A DNA stretch of 64,000 bases. Source: Ursus arctos (taxonomy: Eukaryota > Chordata > Mammalia > Carnivora > Ursidae). A model generated the notes under the pieces. The model worked only from the letters and a program-made list of their open reading frames with translations, was not told the origin of the DNA and searched no databases. The translations under genes and the position numbers were made by a program. The stretch's first letter is position 1; the number at the start of each line of letters is the position of its first letter. The DNA is taken from contig NW_026622930.1 of NCBI RefSeq assembly GCF_023065955.2, positions 24,095,449 through 24,159,448 of the forward strand, given 5' to 3'. Below, in pieces: positions 58,101 through 64,000 of this stretch.

Positions 58101-61100
58101 TGACTGTCCCCACCATCACTCTGGCCAGCTATGTCTGCGTGGCGTTGCCTGAGGTCCACGTAGCAGGGCCGTCCCTAACATTACACCGGGGAGGGGGGTC
58201 AGGAGGTGAGCAGCCTCTGGGGAGGGGATGGGGAAGCCCCTCCAACTTCACATTCTATTCTGTGAATGGGAAATGTCTTCCTGAGCCATCCCCTCAGGGT
58301 GACAGTCTGGTAAACTGAGCTTCAAGACATGGGAGTCTCGGCAGAAGCTTCTGGTGACAAGAAGGAAAGCTGAGGTAGCCAAGTCCGGACTAGTCAGGGG
58401 TGCCCAAGCCTCTTTGCCTGCAGGCCAGCGCATTCGCGGTCACCTTTCAGGGGCATATGGATTTGCGTTCTGGGGTGGGGTCGAGTGGCTCAGTCCTTTA
58501 GGACGGATGGCACCGAGGGAGCTGATCCCACTCAACTGAAGCTCTGACTGGCTGAGGACAGAGCCAAGGATGTTAGCCTTCCCTGATTCCCTTCCCCACC
58601 AGAGCCAGGACAGCCCACGTGTGCACCCCTTCCCTTGCTGGTGCTGGGGCTGGTGCTGGGGCTGGGCTGGGGCTGGAGCTGGGGCTGGGGCTGGGGCTGG
58701 AGCTGGGCTGGGGCTGGAGCTGGAGCTGGAGCTGGGGCTGAGCTGGGGCTGGGGCTGGGGCTGGACTGGGCTGGGGCTGGGGCTGGGGCTGGGGCTGGGG
58801 CTGGAGCTGGGCTGGAGCTGGGGCTGGAGCTGGAGCTGGTGCTGGGGCTGGGCTGGGGCTGGGGCTGGGGCTGGGGCTGGAGCTGGAGCTGGGCTGGAGC
58901 TGGGGCTGGAGCTGGAGCTGGGGCTGGGCTGGGGCTGGGCTGGGGCTGGGGCTGGGGCTGGAGCTGGGCTGGAGCTGGAGCTGGAGCTGGAGCTGGGGCT
59001 GGGCTGGGGCTGGGGCTGGGGCTGGGGCTGGGGCTGGGGCTGGAGCTGGGCTGGAGCTGGGGCTGGAGCTGGGCTGGGGCTGCTGCTGGGGCCGGGGCTA
59101 TGTGGGTGCTGGTGCAAGTGTGGGTGTGGTTGTTAGCTTGGGCAGGCAGCACTGCCAGGCCCACTTGTAGCCCCTCGGCCTCATCCCTATGCCCAAAGGG
59201 CAGCTGTGTGTTTTAAACCCTGGGACTGCCTGTGCCAGCCAGCAAGGTGTGAAGAGCTAAAGCCTCGAATGCAGGCTCAACCAGTGATGGACAGGGAGGG
59301 AGTTGGTGGGAACATGCCACTGCTCCCCAGGCTGGGAAAACTCTAGGCTGCATGTTCCACCCACTCCCAGGGCAGTGGCAGTCGCTCCCTCTTACCTGCA
59401 TCTGCTTTTCCATCCCACTTCCCCACCCTCTAGTGGTTTTTCTGAGAATCCCTTCAAAATAAGTGAATGCTTATGCAAGCCCTTACCTTAGGGTGGGGTG
59501 ACCCAAACTAGGACAGTGGGGATACCTGGGCCAGCCCCTGGGGTCTCTGACCTCAGAAACCATGGACGGGCAAGGAACTTCGGCACTCCCCAGCAGGAAG
59601 CACTGAGCACCAAGGATGGAAGTGCCCTGCGGGCTCAGGGGTTTGTTAATCTGTTCGTTTGAGGATGGTGGGGGGCCAGGGGTCTTCAGAGAGGGGCCGG
59701 GCAGTGGGGCACAGGGGTAGGAGGCACCGGGGAGCAGCTGTTTACTGACCGGTTTGGAAGCGTTCCAGTGGTTTGCCAACCAGGATAGCTGTGCGAGGGG
59801 CCGGGTAATGGTCACCGGGCTAAGGGAGGAGGCTTGCCCAGCTCGGTGAGACCGCCCCCCCACAGGTGTGCAGAATGTGGGGAACTGGGATGCCTCTGAA
59901 GGCTGGGAGGGGGGTGGTCCAGCAGGGGCGGGCTCTGGCTGCGAGGGAGAGTTCTGAGTTCTTTTCACTTGCTCACCTTATAGCTCCTCTTGGGCACAAA
60001 CCCTAGACAGTGATGAGCCATGAAGACGAGGTTGAGGAGGAAGTAGAGGAAGGAGAAGCAGCTATGCAGCCACAGGACCTTACTCCTGCCAGGAACAAGA
60101 CACAGGAGCGGTGAGACCACCCCCCCACCCCGCCCCAGGCAGTCTCCCCTGGGCCGCCCTCTGGTGCTTCCCGACACTCGGGCACCTTGGAAGGGGATGG
60201 CCATGGTAAGAAGGGGGTGACCCACGCCGGCTACTGCAGGCTAATATTTATTGAGTGCTTACTATATGCCAGACCCGGGGCGGGGGGGGGGGACTAGATG
60301 CTTTCTGTACATTTTCTCACCGGATTCTCACACCATAGGAGGGTACTGTGACTCTCTTCATTTTATTCACAGGGAAATGAGGGTCAACGTGGCAGTGACC
60401 TGCCCAAGGTCACGCCTCGCCGTGGCAGCACTGGGAGGGGAGCCTGGGCCAGCAGACGCATGGGGGCTCCTGACCACCCACCATGTGGTGCTGCTGGCGG
60501 CTCACGCTCCCACAGCTGCCCGGCAGCCCAAGTGGAGGGGCCGTCGGCCCTCAGTGGTGAGGGATGGGGGGGTCCTACTCAGGCCCAGAGGGAGGAGGGC
60601 CCGGCGGATTCGCTCTGCCTCTCCTGGGATAGCAAGAGTGGCAGCACCAGGGCTTTGGGCTCGTACGATGCTGTCCCAAGGCATCTGGCCAAGAGGACTG
60701 CTCAGAAATAGGGCCCACCTTATTTGGTGCGGTTTGAGAAGAGAAAAGCGGCCTTGCTTCAAAACCTCTCCTCGCCACTTGTCCCAGTACCGGACGCTTC
60801 ACCGAACATTCCCTATCCAGCTAGGTGTCTCAGCCCCCGTGTCGTCAGAGGGGACAAGTTTCTATGGTCTCTAAGGACCACTCCAGCTCTCTGTCGGTGT
60901 GGGTCTATGGATGTTGAAGGGTCTTCCCTGCCCCACTAAAATTAACATCTTGTCAGGAAGGCGTAGGCACCTGGCGCCGGTGGCTGGCCTGGGAGAAGCT
61001 GGTGAGCTCTGCTCCGGTGTCGGCAGCAGCAGGGGAGGGGCCGGCTGGAAGGGGAGGTAAGAGGATGCCATAGCCCCATTCTGCTGATTTTAGAGCTTGA

Positions 61101-63463
61101 CAGATGGCAGGGGGCAGGGGCGGAGGGGCCAGGGTAGGCAGGGGAGGTGGCGCAGGGATATGTGAACCCCCATTCACACCTGCTGGACCTGCCGCTTCAG
61201 CTTTGTCAGGAAGTCAGCCACGTGTGGCCAAGACCCCCAGGGGGCCTGTCTTCTCACCGTGGACCAGCAGGGCCACATCTGGCTCGGTACACATTGACTG
61301 AGCCATCAGTTGGGTTGGCTGCTGTTGAAATCCACGAATCACATCCAACAGTTGTTCCCCCTCCCCCCTCCCCCCCCAGACTAGGAATGAAGCTCGCGGT
61401 GGGCGTGCACTGCCCCAGACTAAAGGCAGAGGTGGGGCATGAAGCCGGGTCACACGGGTCCTCAGGCCCACACTACCCCCCCCCCCCCCGCCATGGGAAT
61501 CAGGTCTACGTTTTATTCATTATATGAGGGTTGACGTGCACTGTTCTGTGGGCAGGAAATAATATCTTCAGCCTCTGCTTGCTACGGGGTCCTTGACACT
61601 TGGGTGCTGGACGTATTAAACAAGCAGGACCATCTTTCCAGGCCTTCAGGAGTGGCCAGTTTGGGTAGTTCTACCTATTACAGATATGGGGACACTGAGG
61701 CACCAAGAGAAAGCATCTTCTGGCCTCCCACTCAGTACCTGGGTCCCAAGGAAACTAGGCCTTTCTTAGCAGCAAGGCAGTGCCCACGTTTTCGACCCGC
61801 ACATTGGACCTTCTCTCCCCACCCAGGCCCCAGCCAGTAGAAGGGGAGGGAAGAGGGTCAGGTACCTACTCTATGGAGACATTGACAATGGTGGTCCGAC
61901 CAAAGTGGCTATTCCAATCTGGAAGAGAAGAAAGCGGCTGACCTCAAGGCCGGTTCCTTGACTGAGTGAGTTGAGGGGGCTGCTTGAATTCAAGGTTCTT
62001 GAATGAATGCCTGTGGTCTGGAAACGCTTGCCCATGTCCTGCCCTTCCTTCTCATTCCCTAGAACTTGCCCCCAACTCTCAACAAAACCAGCAGAGGCCT
62101 CTTCTTCTCCCTGCGACTACTGGTTGGGGCTCTATGGCTGTGACGTGAGACCAAGTCTTGGGGTGTCATCCCCAGTGCCCATAAGTGGCGGACACCAGTA
62201 AATGCTTATTGAAGGAGCCCAGGGCCCCGCCATGAGTGGAGGGATGAAATTAGCAAGACTGTTACCACTGGCAACAATCACAACAAGAATGGCACGTTGC
62301 CTCATTGGGACAGAGTAAATCCTTCTGGCAAAGTGTACTCGTTTGTCAGTTTAGACATCTCTGGGTGTTAGGAAATGTGTCCAGAAATCCTGCATTCATA
62401 TAACATATACACGATATACAATATCTTGTTGCCAACACACTGGCTCTCAGGAAGAGAATTCGGAAAGACAGCAGTTACTGACTCGGGTAGCGGTATTTGG
62501 TGGCACAGACATTGCACGCTACCTTGAATTGACTGACGCCTACCTCTGGCTGAGGAGAAACAGCCATCTGAGGAACCAGGGTACCACTGGCTGCCACCTG
62601 GGCATTCTGGGTGCTACCTGACACCACCTAGTTACACAGCGTCCAGCTCTGTCCCTCCTCGTACTGCTAAGTGAAATACTGGCTGTTATTCACTGAGCAC
62701 TCACTACGTGCCAGGCCCCAGACATGCATTATCTCCCAATCCCTGTGACAGCTGAGGACCGACGCCCGGGGAGACTGACCTGCTGAATATAAGATAGAAC
62801 AATTTGCTAGATTGGGCGAAGGTATTTTCTGGGAAGCAGATGTGGGTCAAAGTTGGGGAACCAAGATTTTTCTGTCTTTGAAGCCTGGGCCCACAAAGTC
62901 AGTCTGTCCAAAGGACTTGCCCTTTTATAACAAGCATAGCAGAACTTCCTGTCTGTCACCGTGGGGGTGGGGAGAGATCAAGTTCAGGGATCTCTGCCGT
63001 AGGTCACATGCCATAAAAAGGCCTCGCAAGCACCTGGCCAGGCGTAGCGTGGGGCTTCAGATAAACCTTCAGTTCCAGACGCAATTACTACCGCGTGCCC
63101 ACTGTGCCAGGTCCTGAGCCAACCTCGGGACGACGGCCGTCTCATCTCCAGTCTCCACGTGGGAGAACTGAAGTCTGGGTGGCCTCAGGTCACATAACTA
63201 ATTTTGAGAAGTGGAATTCAATTTCGGGTTTCTAGACGACTGAGACCCAAGCTCTGTCCCGCCTACAGGGCTGTCCCCTGCCCTGGTGGCCCAGCCCCAG
63301 GCGCGCTGAGCTCCGCCTACCCAGAACGGTTCCGGTGTAGTTGATGGGCAAGACGATGCCCAGGGAGGGGATGCAGAGGATAAGCACAAAGATGATGAGG
63401 TGATACTGGAACGTGATGTAGATGCGTGCGTCGTCTCCACACTTGCTGATCAGGTCCTCGTTC
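41108..63463 (-). CDS. TMEM63C: TMEM63C, OSCA/TMEM63-family channel (18 C-terminal coding exons)
   Basis: TMEM63 proteins are membrane channels of the OSCA/TMEM63 (DUF221, RSN1_7TM) family; A and B paralogs are stretch- or osmo-activated, and TMEM63C is linked to spastic paraplegia and podocyte function. Eighteen minus-strand exons join in frame to 688 codons plus TGA. Human TMEM63C is 806 aa, so about 118 N-terminal residues are off the right edge. In order the partial protein has a membrane helix ([20 protein letters not shown]), another ([16 protein letters not shown]), a long cytosolic domain with a Cys-rich stretch ([19 protein letters not shown]), then the pore-domain helices from [20 protein letters not shown] through [15 protein letters not shown], and an acidic tail ending EGQSQYH. 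All introns are GT-AG and no damage is seen. It converges on NGB as in human 14q24.3. Confidence 0.97.
42480..42745 (+). repeat. Old L1 3' end fragment
   Basis: Contains cggaaagatggagattgttaactaaaaatgcagattataaaacagtatgaacggtatcatttc and agtagttgtctctgggtggtgagaatatg, the typical 3' sequence of old L1M-type elements. Confidence 0.7.
42780..42905 (+). repeat. MIR SINE fragment
   Basis: Contains cagacctggttcaaacttcgttctgccacttccttgc and gagcctcagtttccccatttgtaaaataaagataaagactcc in MIR order. Confidence 0.85.
43200..43480 (+). repeat. L2-like LINE 3' region
   Basis: Contains ctttgcacaggctgatcctcttccttgaatgctcttccccc and tctgggaagccttccctgagtgccc, which is the familiar L2 3' end. Confidence 0.75.
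44065..44133 (-). CDS. TMEM63C: TMEM63C exon 17 in window (cytosolic tail)
   Basis: Acceptor ctgcag, donor gtgagt, 69 nt. It encodes [20 protein letters not shown] then TSL. Confidence 0.94.
44134..45483 (-). other. TMEM63C: TMEM63C intron, no recognised element
   Basis: A 1.35 kb intron between the 16th and 17th exons in the window. An AT-rich stretch at 44740-44890 may be old repeat sequence, but I cannot assign it. Confidence 0.5.
45484..45593 (-). CDS. TMEM63C: TMEM63C exon 16 in window (last membrane segment)
   Basis: Acceptor cttggcag, donor gtgagt. It encodes [20 protein letters not shown] then [17 protein letters not shown]. Confidence 0.96.
46190..46400 (+). repeat. Old L1-like fragment
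   Basis: Sequence with ggccaacagcttcggtacccaaccatgcagggtggatggaaac and gctatgttgagtgaagaaactcaggagacagg resembles old L1 3' sequence in diverged form. The surrounding intron 45594-47180 shows nothing else I can name apart from a run of G at 47054-47065. Confidence 0.4.
47181..47348 (-). CDS. TMEM63C: TMEM63C exon 15 in window (membrane segments)
   Basis: Acceptor ccccgcag, donor gtaggt. It encodes [40 protein letters not shown] and [16 protein letters not shown]. Confidence 0.97.
47647..47752 (-). CDS. TMEM63C: TMEM63C exon 14 in window (membrane segment)
   Basis: Acceptor cgccccag, donor gtgagc. It encodes [20 protein letters not shown] then [15 protein letters not shown]. Confidence 0.95.
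47990..48152 (-). CDS. TMEM63C: TMEM63C exon 13 in window (membrane segment)
   Basis: Acceptor acggccag, donor gtgggg. It encodes [20 protein letters not shown] then [20 protein letters not shown] and [14 protein letters not shown]. The local pyrimidine tract is poor, but a C-rich minisatellite lies just upstream in the transcript. Confidence 0.95.
48205..48355 (+). repeat. G-rich GGGGGTGGAG/ATGGGGAGG minisatellite
   Basis: Irregular tandem units of GGGGGTGGAGGGT and AGAGATGGGGAGGGGG over about 150 bp, starting about 55 bp from the TMEM63C exon at 47990-48152. In the TMEM63C transcript it is almost pure pyrimidine. Confidence 0.9.
48698..48867 (+). mobile_element. CAN-SINE (SINEC), plus strand, nested
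   Basis: Head gggtgcctgggtggctcag, with part of the middle lost, tail aaataaataaataaaatctta. It is flanked by agatactttc (48688-48697) and agatattttc (48868-48877), one mismatch. It is inserted in the hAT remnant. Confidence 0.92.
49224..49426 (+). mobile_element. CAN-SINE (SINEC), plus strand, 17-bp TSD, nested
   Basis: Head gggcgcctgggtggcacag, tail AAATAAGTAAATAAAATCTT(A)n. It is flanked by perfect aaaactattctttcttg at 49207-49223 and 49427-49443. Young copy inserted in the hAT remnant. Confidence 0.95.
49505..49790 (+). pseudogene. hAT transposase C-terminal remnant
   Basis: The plus frame from 49505 reads [20 protein letters not shown] then [12 protein letters not shown] and meets a stop at 49604-49606. 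This is the DELIDLR...EFW pattern of the hAT dimerisation domain. Similarity continues past the stop in broken form. It is a decayed transposon fragment, not a domesticated gene. Confidence 0.6.
50377..50442 (-). CDS. TMEM63C: TMEM63C exon 12 in window
   Basis: Acceptor ctcctag, donor gtgagt. It encodes [20 protein letters not shown] then RF plus two bases of Gln. At 66 nt it was too short to show as a long open frame. Confidence 0.95.
50932..51018 (-). CDS. TMEM63C: TMEM63C exon 11 in window (membrane segment)
   Basis: Acceptor cttctag, donor gtacct. It encodes [20 protein letters not shown] then IILPSMGLT. Confidence 0.96.
51576..51792 (+). mobile_element. CAN-SINE (SINEC), plus strand, diverged
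   Basis: Head ggcctgggtggctcagtcc, CT-rich part with an internal CACACACGCG run, and an AAATAAATTATTTAAATAAATATTTAAAT tail. Approximate flanks are aaaacatgggt (51563) and aaaatgtgggt (51793). It lies in the TMEM63C intron 51019-52316. Confidence 0.88.
52103..52154 (+). repeat. (CA)n microsatellite with TATG tail
   Basis: Sixteen CA units (52103-52134) followed by gtatatgtatatgtatata, preceded by an A-rich tract. It lies about 160 bp from the TMEM63C exon at 52317. Confidence 0.97.
52317..52423 (-). CDS. TMEM63C: TMEM63C exon 10 in window (membrane segment)
   Basis: Acceptor cctcacag, donor gtgaga. It encodes [20 protein letters not shown] then [15 protein letters not shown]. Confidence 0.96.
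52424..53714 (-). other. TMEM63C: TMEM63C intron (1.3 kb)
   Basis: Holds the TG-rich tract at 52926-53017. Otherwise it is unique GC-rich sequence with no recognised element. Confidence 0.55.
52926..53017 (+). repeat. Imperfect TG/TGCA microsatellite
   Basis: Alternating TG with regular GCATGC and CACG interruptions over 90 bp, alternating purine-pyrimidine throughout. Confidence 0.93.
53715..53868 (-). CDS. TMEM63C: TMEM63C exon 9 in window (membrane segment)
   Basis: Acceptor ctccccag, donor gtgccg (weak). It encodes [20 protein letters not shown] then [20 protein letters not shown] and [12 protein letters not shown]. Confidence 0.96.
54221..54343 (-). CDS. TMEM63C: TMEM63C exon 8 in window
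   Basis: Acceptor ctccgcag, donor gtaagc. It encodes [20 protein letters not shown] then [20 protein letters not shown] and I. Confidence 0.95.
54680..54800 (-). repeat. MIR SINE fragment, antisense
   Basis: Contains ctgagctctttttgtgtgcctgacactgtgcc and aaagtactaaactgaggtgcctggagac, a short inverted MIR piece. Confidence 0.5.
54884..55086 (+). mobile_element. CAN-SINE (SINEC), plus strand, 12-bp TSD
   Basis: Head ggggcgcctgggtggctcag, tail AATAAACAAATAAATCTT(A)n with GAAA repeats. It is flanked by aaagaaacagta at 54872-54883 and 55087-55098. It lies in the TMEM63C intron 54344-55965. Confidence 0.93.
55966..56099 (-). CDS. TMEM63C: TMEM63C exon 7 in window
   Basis: Acceptor gccccag, donor gtgagt. 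It encodes [20 protein letters not shown] then [20 protein letters not shown] and RMTK. Confidence 0.96.
56100..56798 (-). other. TMEM63C: TMEM63C intron, no recognised element
   Basis: About 0.7 kb of unique-looking sequence between the 6th and 7th exons in the window. I see no repeat or other signal. Confidence 0.5.
56799..56922 (-). CDS. TMEM63C: TMEM63C exon 6 in window
   Basis: Acceptor gccgacag, donor gtaccc. It encodes [20 protein letters not shown], then a Cys-rich segment ending CKCWTCFKE. Confidence 0.95.
57040..57120 (-). CDS. TMEM63C: TMEM63C exon 5 in window
   Basis: Acceptor ggctacag, donor gtgagt. It encodes [20 protein letters not shown] then LIELDDQ. Confidence 0.96.
57713..57786 (-). 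CDS. TMEM63C: TMEM63C exon 4 in window
   Basis: Acceptor cacttag, donor gtaagt. It encodes [20 protein letters not shown] then IKHF, start of the cytosolic domain. The intron before it carries the 58635-59112 minisatellite. Confidence 0.96.
58635..59112 (+). repeat. GGGGCT/GGAGCT minisatellite (~480 bp)
   Basis: About 80 tandem units of CTGGGG, CTGGAG and CTGGTG (6 bp) mixed with CTGGG (5 bp). No stop codon occurs in any frame of the units, so long Gly/Trp/Ala/Leu frames (plus) and Pro/Ala/Ser/Gln frames (minus) appear by composition alone. It lies in the TMEM63C intron 57787-59976, about 850 bp upstream of exon 57713-57786 in the transcript, where it reads as repeated CCCCAG. Confidence 0.98.
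59977..60085 (-). CDS. TMEM63C: TMEM63C exon 3 in window
   Basis: Acceptor cctggcag, donor gtgagc. It encodes [20 protein letters not shown] then [17 protein letters not shown], a membrane helix leading to the cytosolic domain. Confidence 0.96.
60086..61869 (-). other. TMEM63C: TMEM63C intron (1.8 kb)
   Basis: Holds an inverted MIR (60235-60440) and short G and C homopolymer runs (60285-60292, 61364-61378, 61475-61489). I see no other element. Confidence 0.55.
60235..60440 (-). repeat. MIR SINE, antisense
   Basis: Contains ctaatatttattgagtgcttactatatgccagaccc, cattttattcacagggaaatgagg and gacctgcccaaggtcacgc, full MIR order interrupted by a G-run. Confidence 0.85.
61870..61918 (-). CDS. TMEM63C: TMEM63C exon 2 in window (49 nt)
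   Basis: Acceptor tcttccag, donor gtaggt. It encodes [16 protein letters not shown]. It is small, but phase and sequence agree with both neighbours. Confidence 0.93.
62675..62770 (-). repeat. MIR SINE fragment, antisense
   Basis: Contains gctgttattcactgagcactcactacgtgccaggcccc then gcattatctcccaatccctgtgacagctgagg. Confidence 0.7.
63060..63240 (-). repeat. MIR SINE fragment, antisense
   Basis: Contains actaccgcgtgcccactgtgccaggtcctgagcc, ctccacgtgggagaactgaagtctgg and ctcaggtcacataactaattttgagaagtgg. It ends 80 bp from the TMEM63C exon at 63321. Confidence 0.65.
63321..63463 (-). CDS. TMEM63C: TMEM63C coding exon, first in window
   Basis: Acceptor ctcttccag, donor gtaggc. It encodes [20 protein letters not shown] then [20 protein letters not shown] and NYTGTVL: a membrane helix and an N-Y-T sequon. 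The first base completes a codon from an exon beyond the window. Confidence 0.96.
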
Positions 63464-63833
63464 CTGGAAGAGACGCACAGACAGGGACACTCCTCAGGAG
63501 CCCGTGCGGCCGCAGCCTAAGTTGGAGGGAGGGAGAGGGAGAGAAGGGGCTCACTCCGCCCCTAAGAATTATCGCCCTTCATCTCCAAGCCTCTATGGTG
63601 CCCGACACGCATGTCGCTGAGTTTCACAGGCATGTCCCAGACAGCAGCTGCCACACACACGTGGGAATCCAGGGGCACTTCTGAAATCAGGCAGTCATTC
63701 CATCTTTTCTCGCTCCGTGTGGAGAACCTGCGGTGGCGTGCGCACCAGACAAACCAGCAGGGACACGGAGATCAGCCGCGTTTTTTTTAAAGTTGTTTCT
63801 TCTACTTTGTAAATTAAAAGGGAGTGCTTAAGG

Positions 63834-64000
63834 TCACAATGAGGTATCACGCCACACTGCCAGACTGGCCAAAGTTAGACAGACAATACCAAGGGCTGGC
63901 GAGGCTCTGGGGGCACTGGGCGCTCTCCCCCACTCACGGGCACTACCCCGGCACTGCTGCTTTGCCAGCAGTTGGTATTATCTAAGGAAATGGACGACAT
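63834..64000 (+). repeat. Old L1 3' fragment at right edge
   Basis: Contains cacaatgaggtatcacgccacactgccagactggcc and gacaataccaagggctggcgaggctctgg, matching old L1M-type 3' sequence. It continues past the window. The intron between 63464 and 63834 shows nothing recognisable, and no further TMEM63C exon is seen there. Confidence 0.75.

Noticed and set aside
58440..59216. Four overlapping 188-225 codon frames on both strands
   Set aside because: They are produced by the GGGGCT-type minisatellite, whose units contain no stop codon in any frame. They have no splice or promoter context.
60251..60874. 207-codon plus-strand frame
   Set aside because: It starts inside an inverted MIR, lies antisense in a TMEM63C intron and resembles no family I know.
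63464..63833. A further upstream TMEM63C exon before the right edge
   Set aside because: No frame here matches the expected preceding TMEM63C sequence with usable splice sites; the missing exons must lie beyond the window.

Overview
This is vertebrate nuclear DNA: small exons with GT-AG splice sites, long introns, interspersed repeats and no prokaryotic gene organisation. At least twelve tRNA-Lys-type CAN-SINE (SINEC) copies place it in Carnivora. The sequence of the younger copies resembles the subfamily I associate with bears and seals, so an arctoid caniform is my best guess. The exact species cannot be read from the window.

Three protein genes are present. Bases 128-21343 (+) carry the last 15 coding exons of POMT2, an ER protein O-mannosyltransferase; a 3'UTR probably runs to about 23815. 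Bases 27542-31616 (+) carry the complete four-exon neuroglobin gene NGB (151 codons), with a CpG island at its 5' end and a poly(A) signal at 32627. Bases 41108-63463 (-) carry the last 18 coding exons of TMEM63C, a member of the OSCA/TMEM63 mechanosensitive channel family. Its 3'UTR probably ends near 38400 and its first ~118 codons lie beyond base 64000. All coding exons join in frame and no inactivating change was found. POMT2 and NGB run head to tail; NGB and TMEM63C are tail to tail across about 5.8 kb. This is the order POMT2-NGB-TMEM63C known from human 14q24.3. The three genes are neighbours by conserved synteny and there is no sign that they form one pathway.

The rest is intron and spacer holding CAN-SINEs (most with readable target-site duplications), old MIR, L2, L1 and MER5-type fragments, one degraded hAT transposon with nested SINEs, several microsatellites, and a ~480 bp GGGGCT/GGAGCT minisatellite in a TMEM63C intron. 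I found no previously undescribed biological system. The points most worth a second look are that minisatellite (an array of acceptor-like CCCCAG units in the TMEM63C transcript), inverted SINE pairs in POMT2 introns, the nested hAT remnant, and a G-run/C-run cluster in NGB intron 1.
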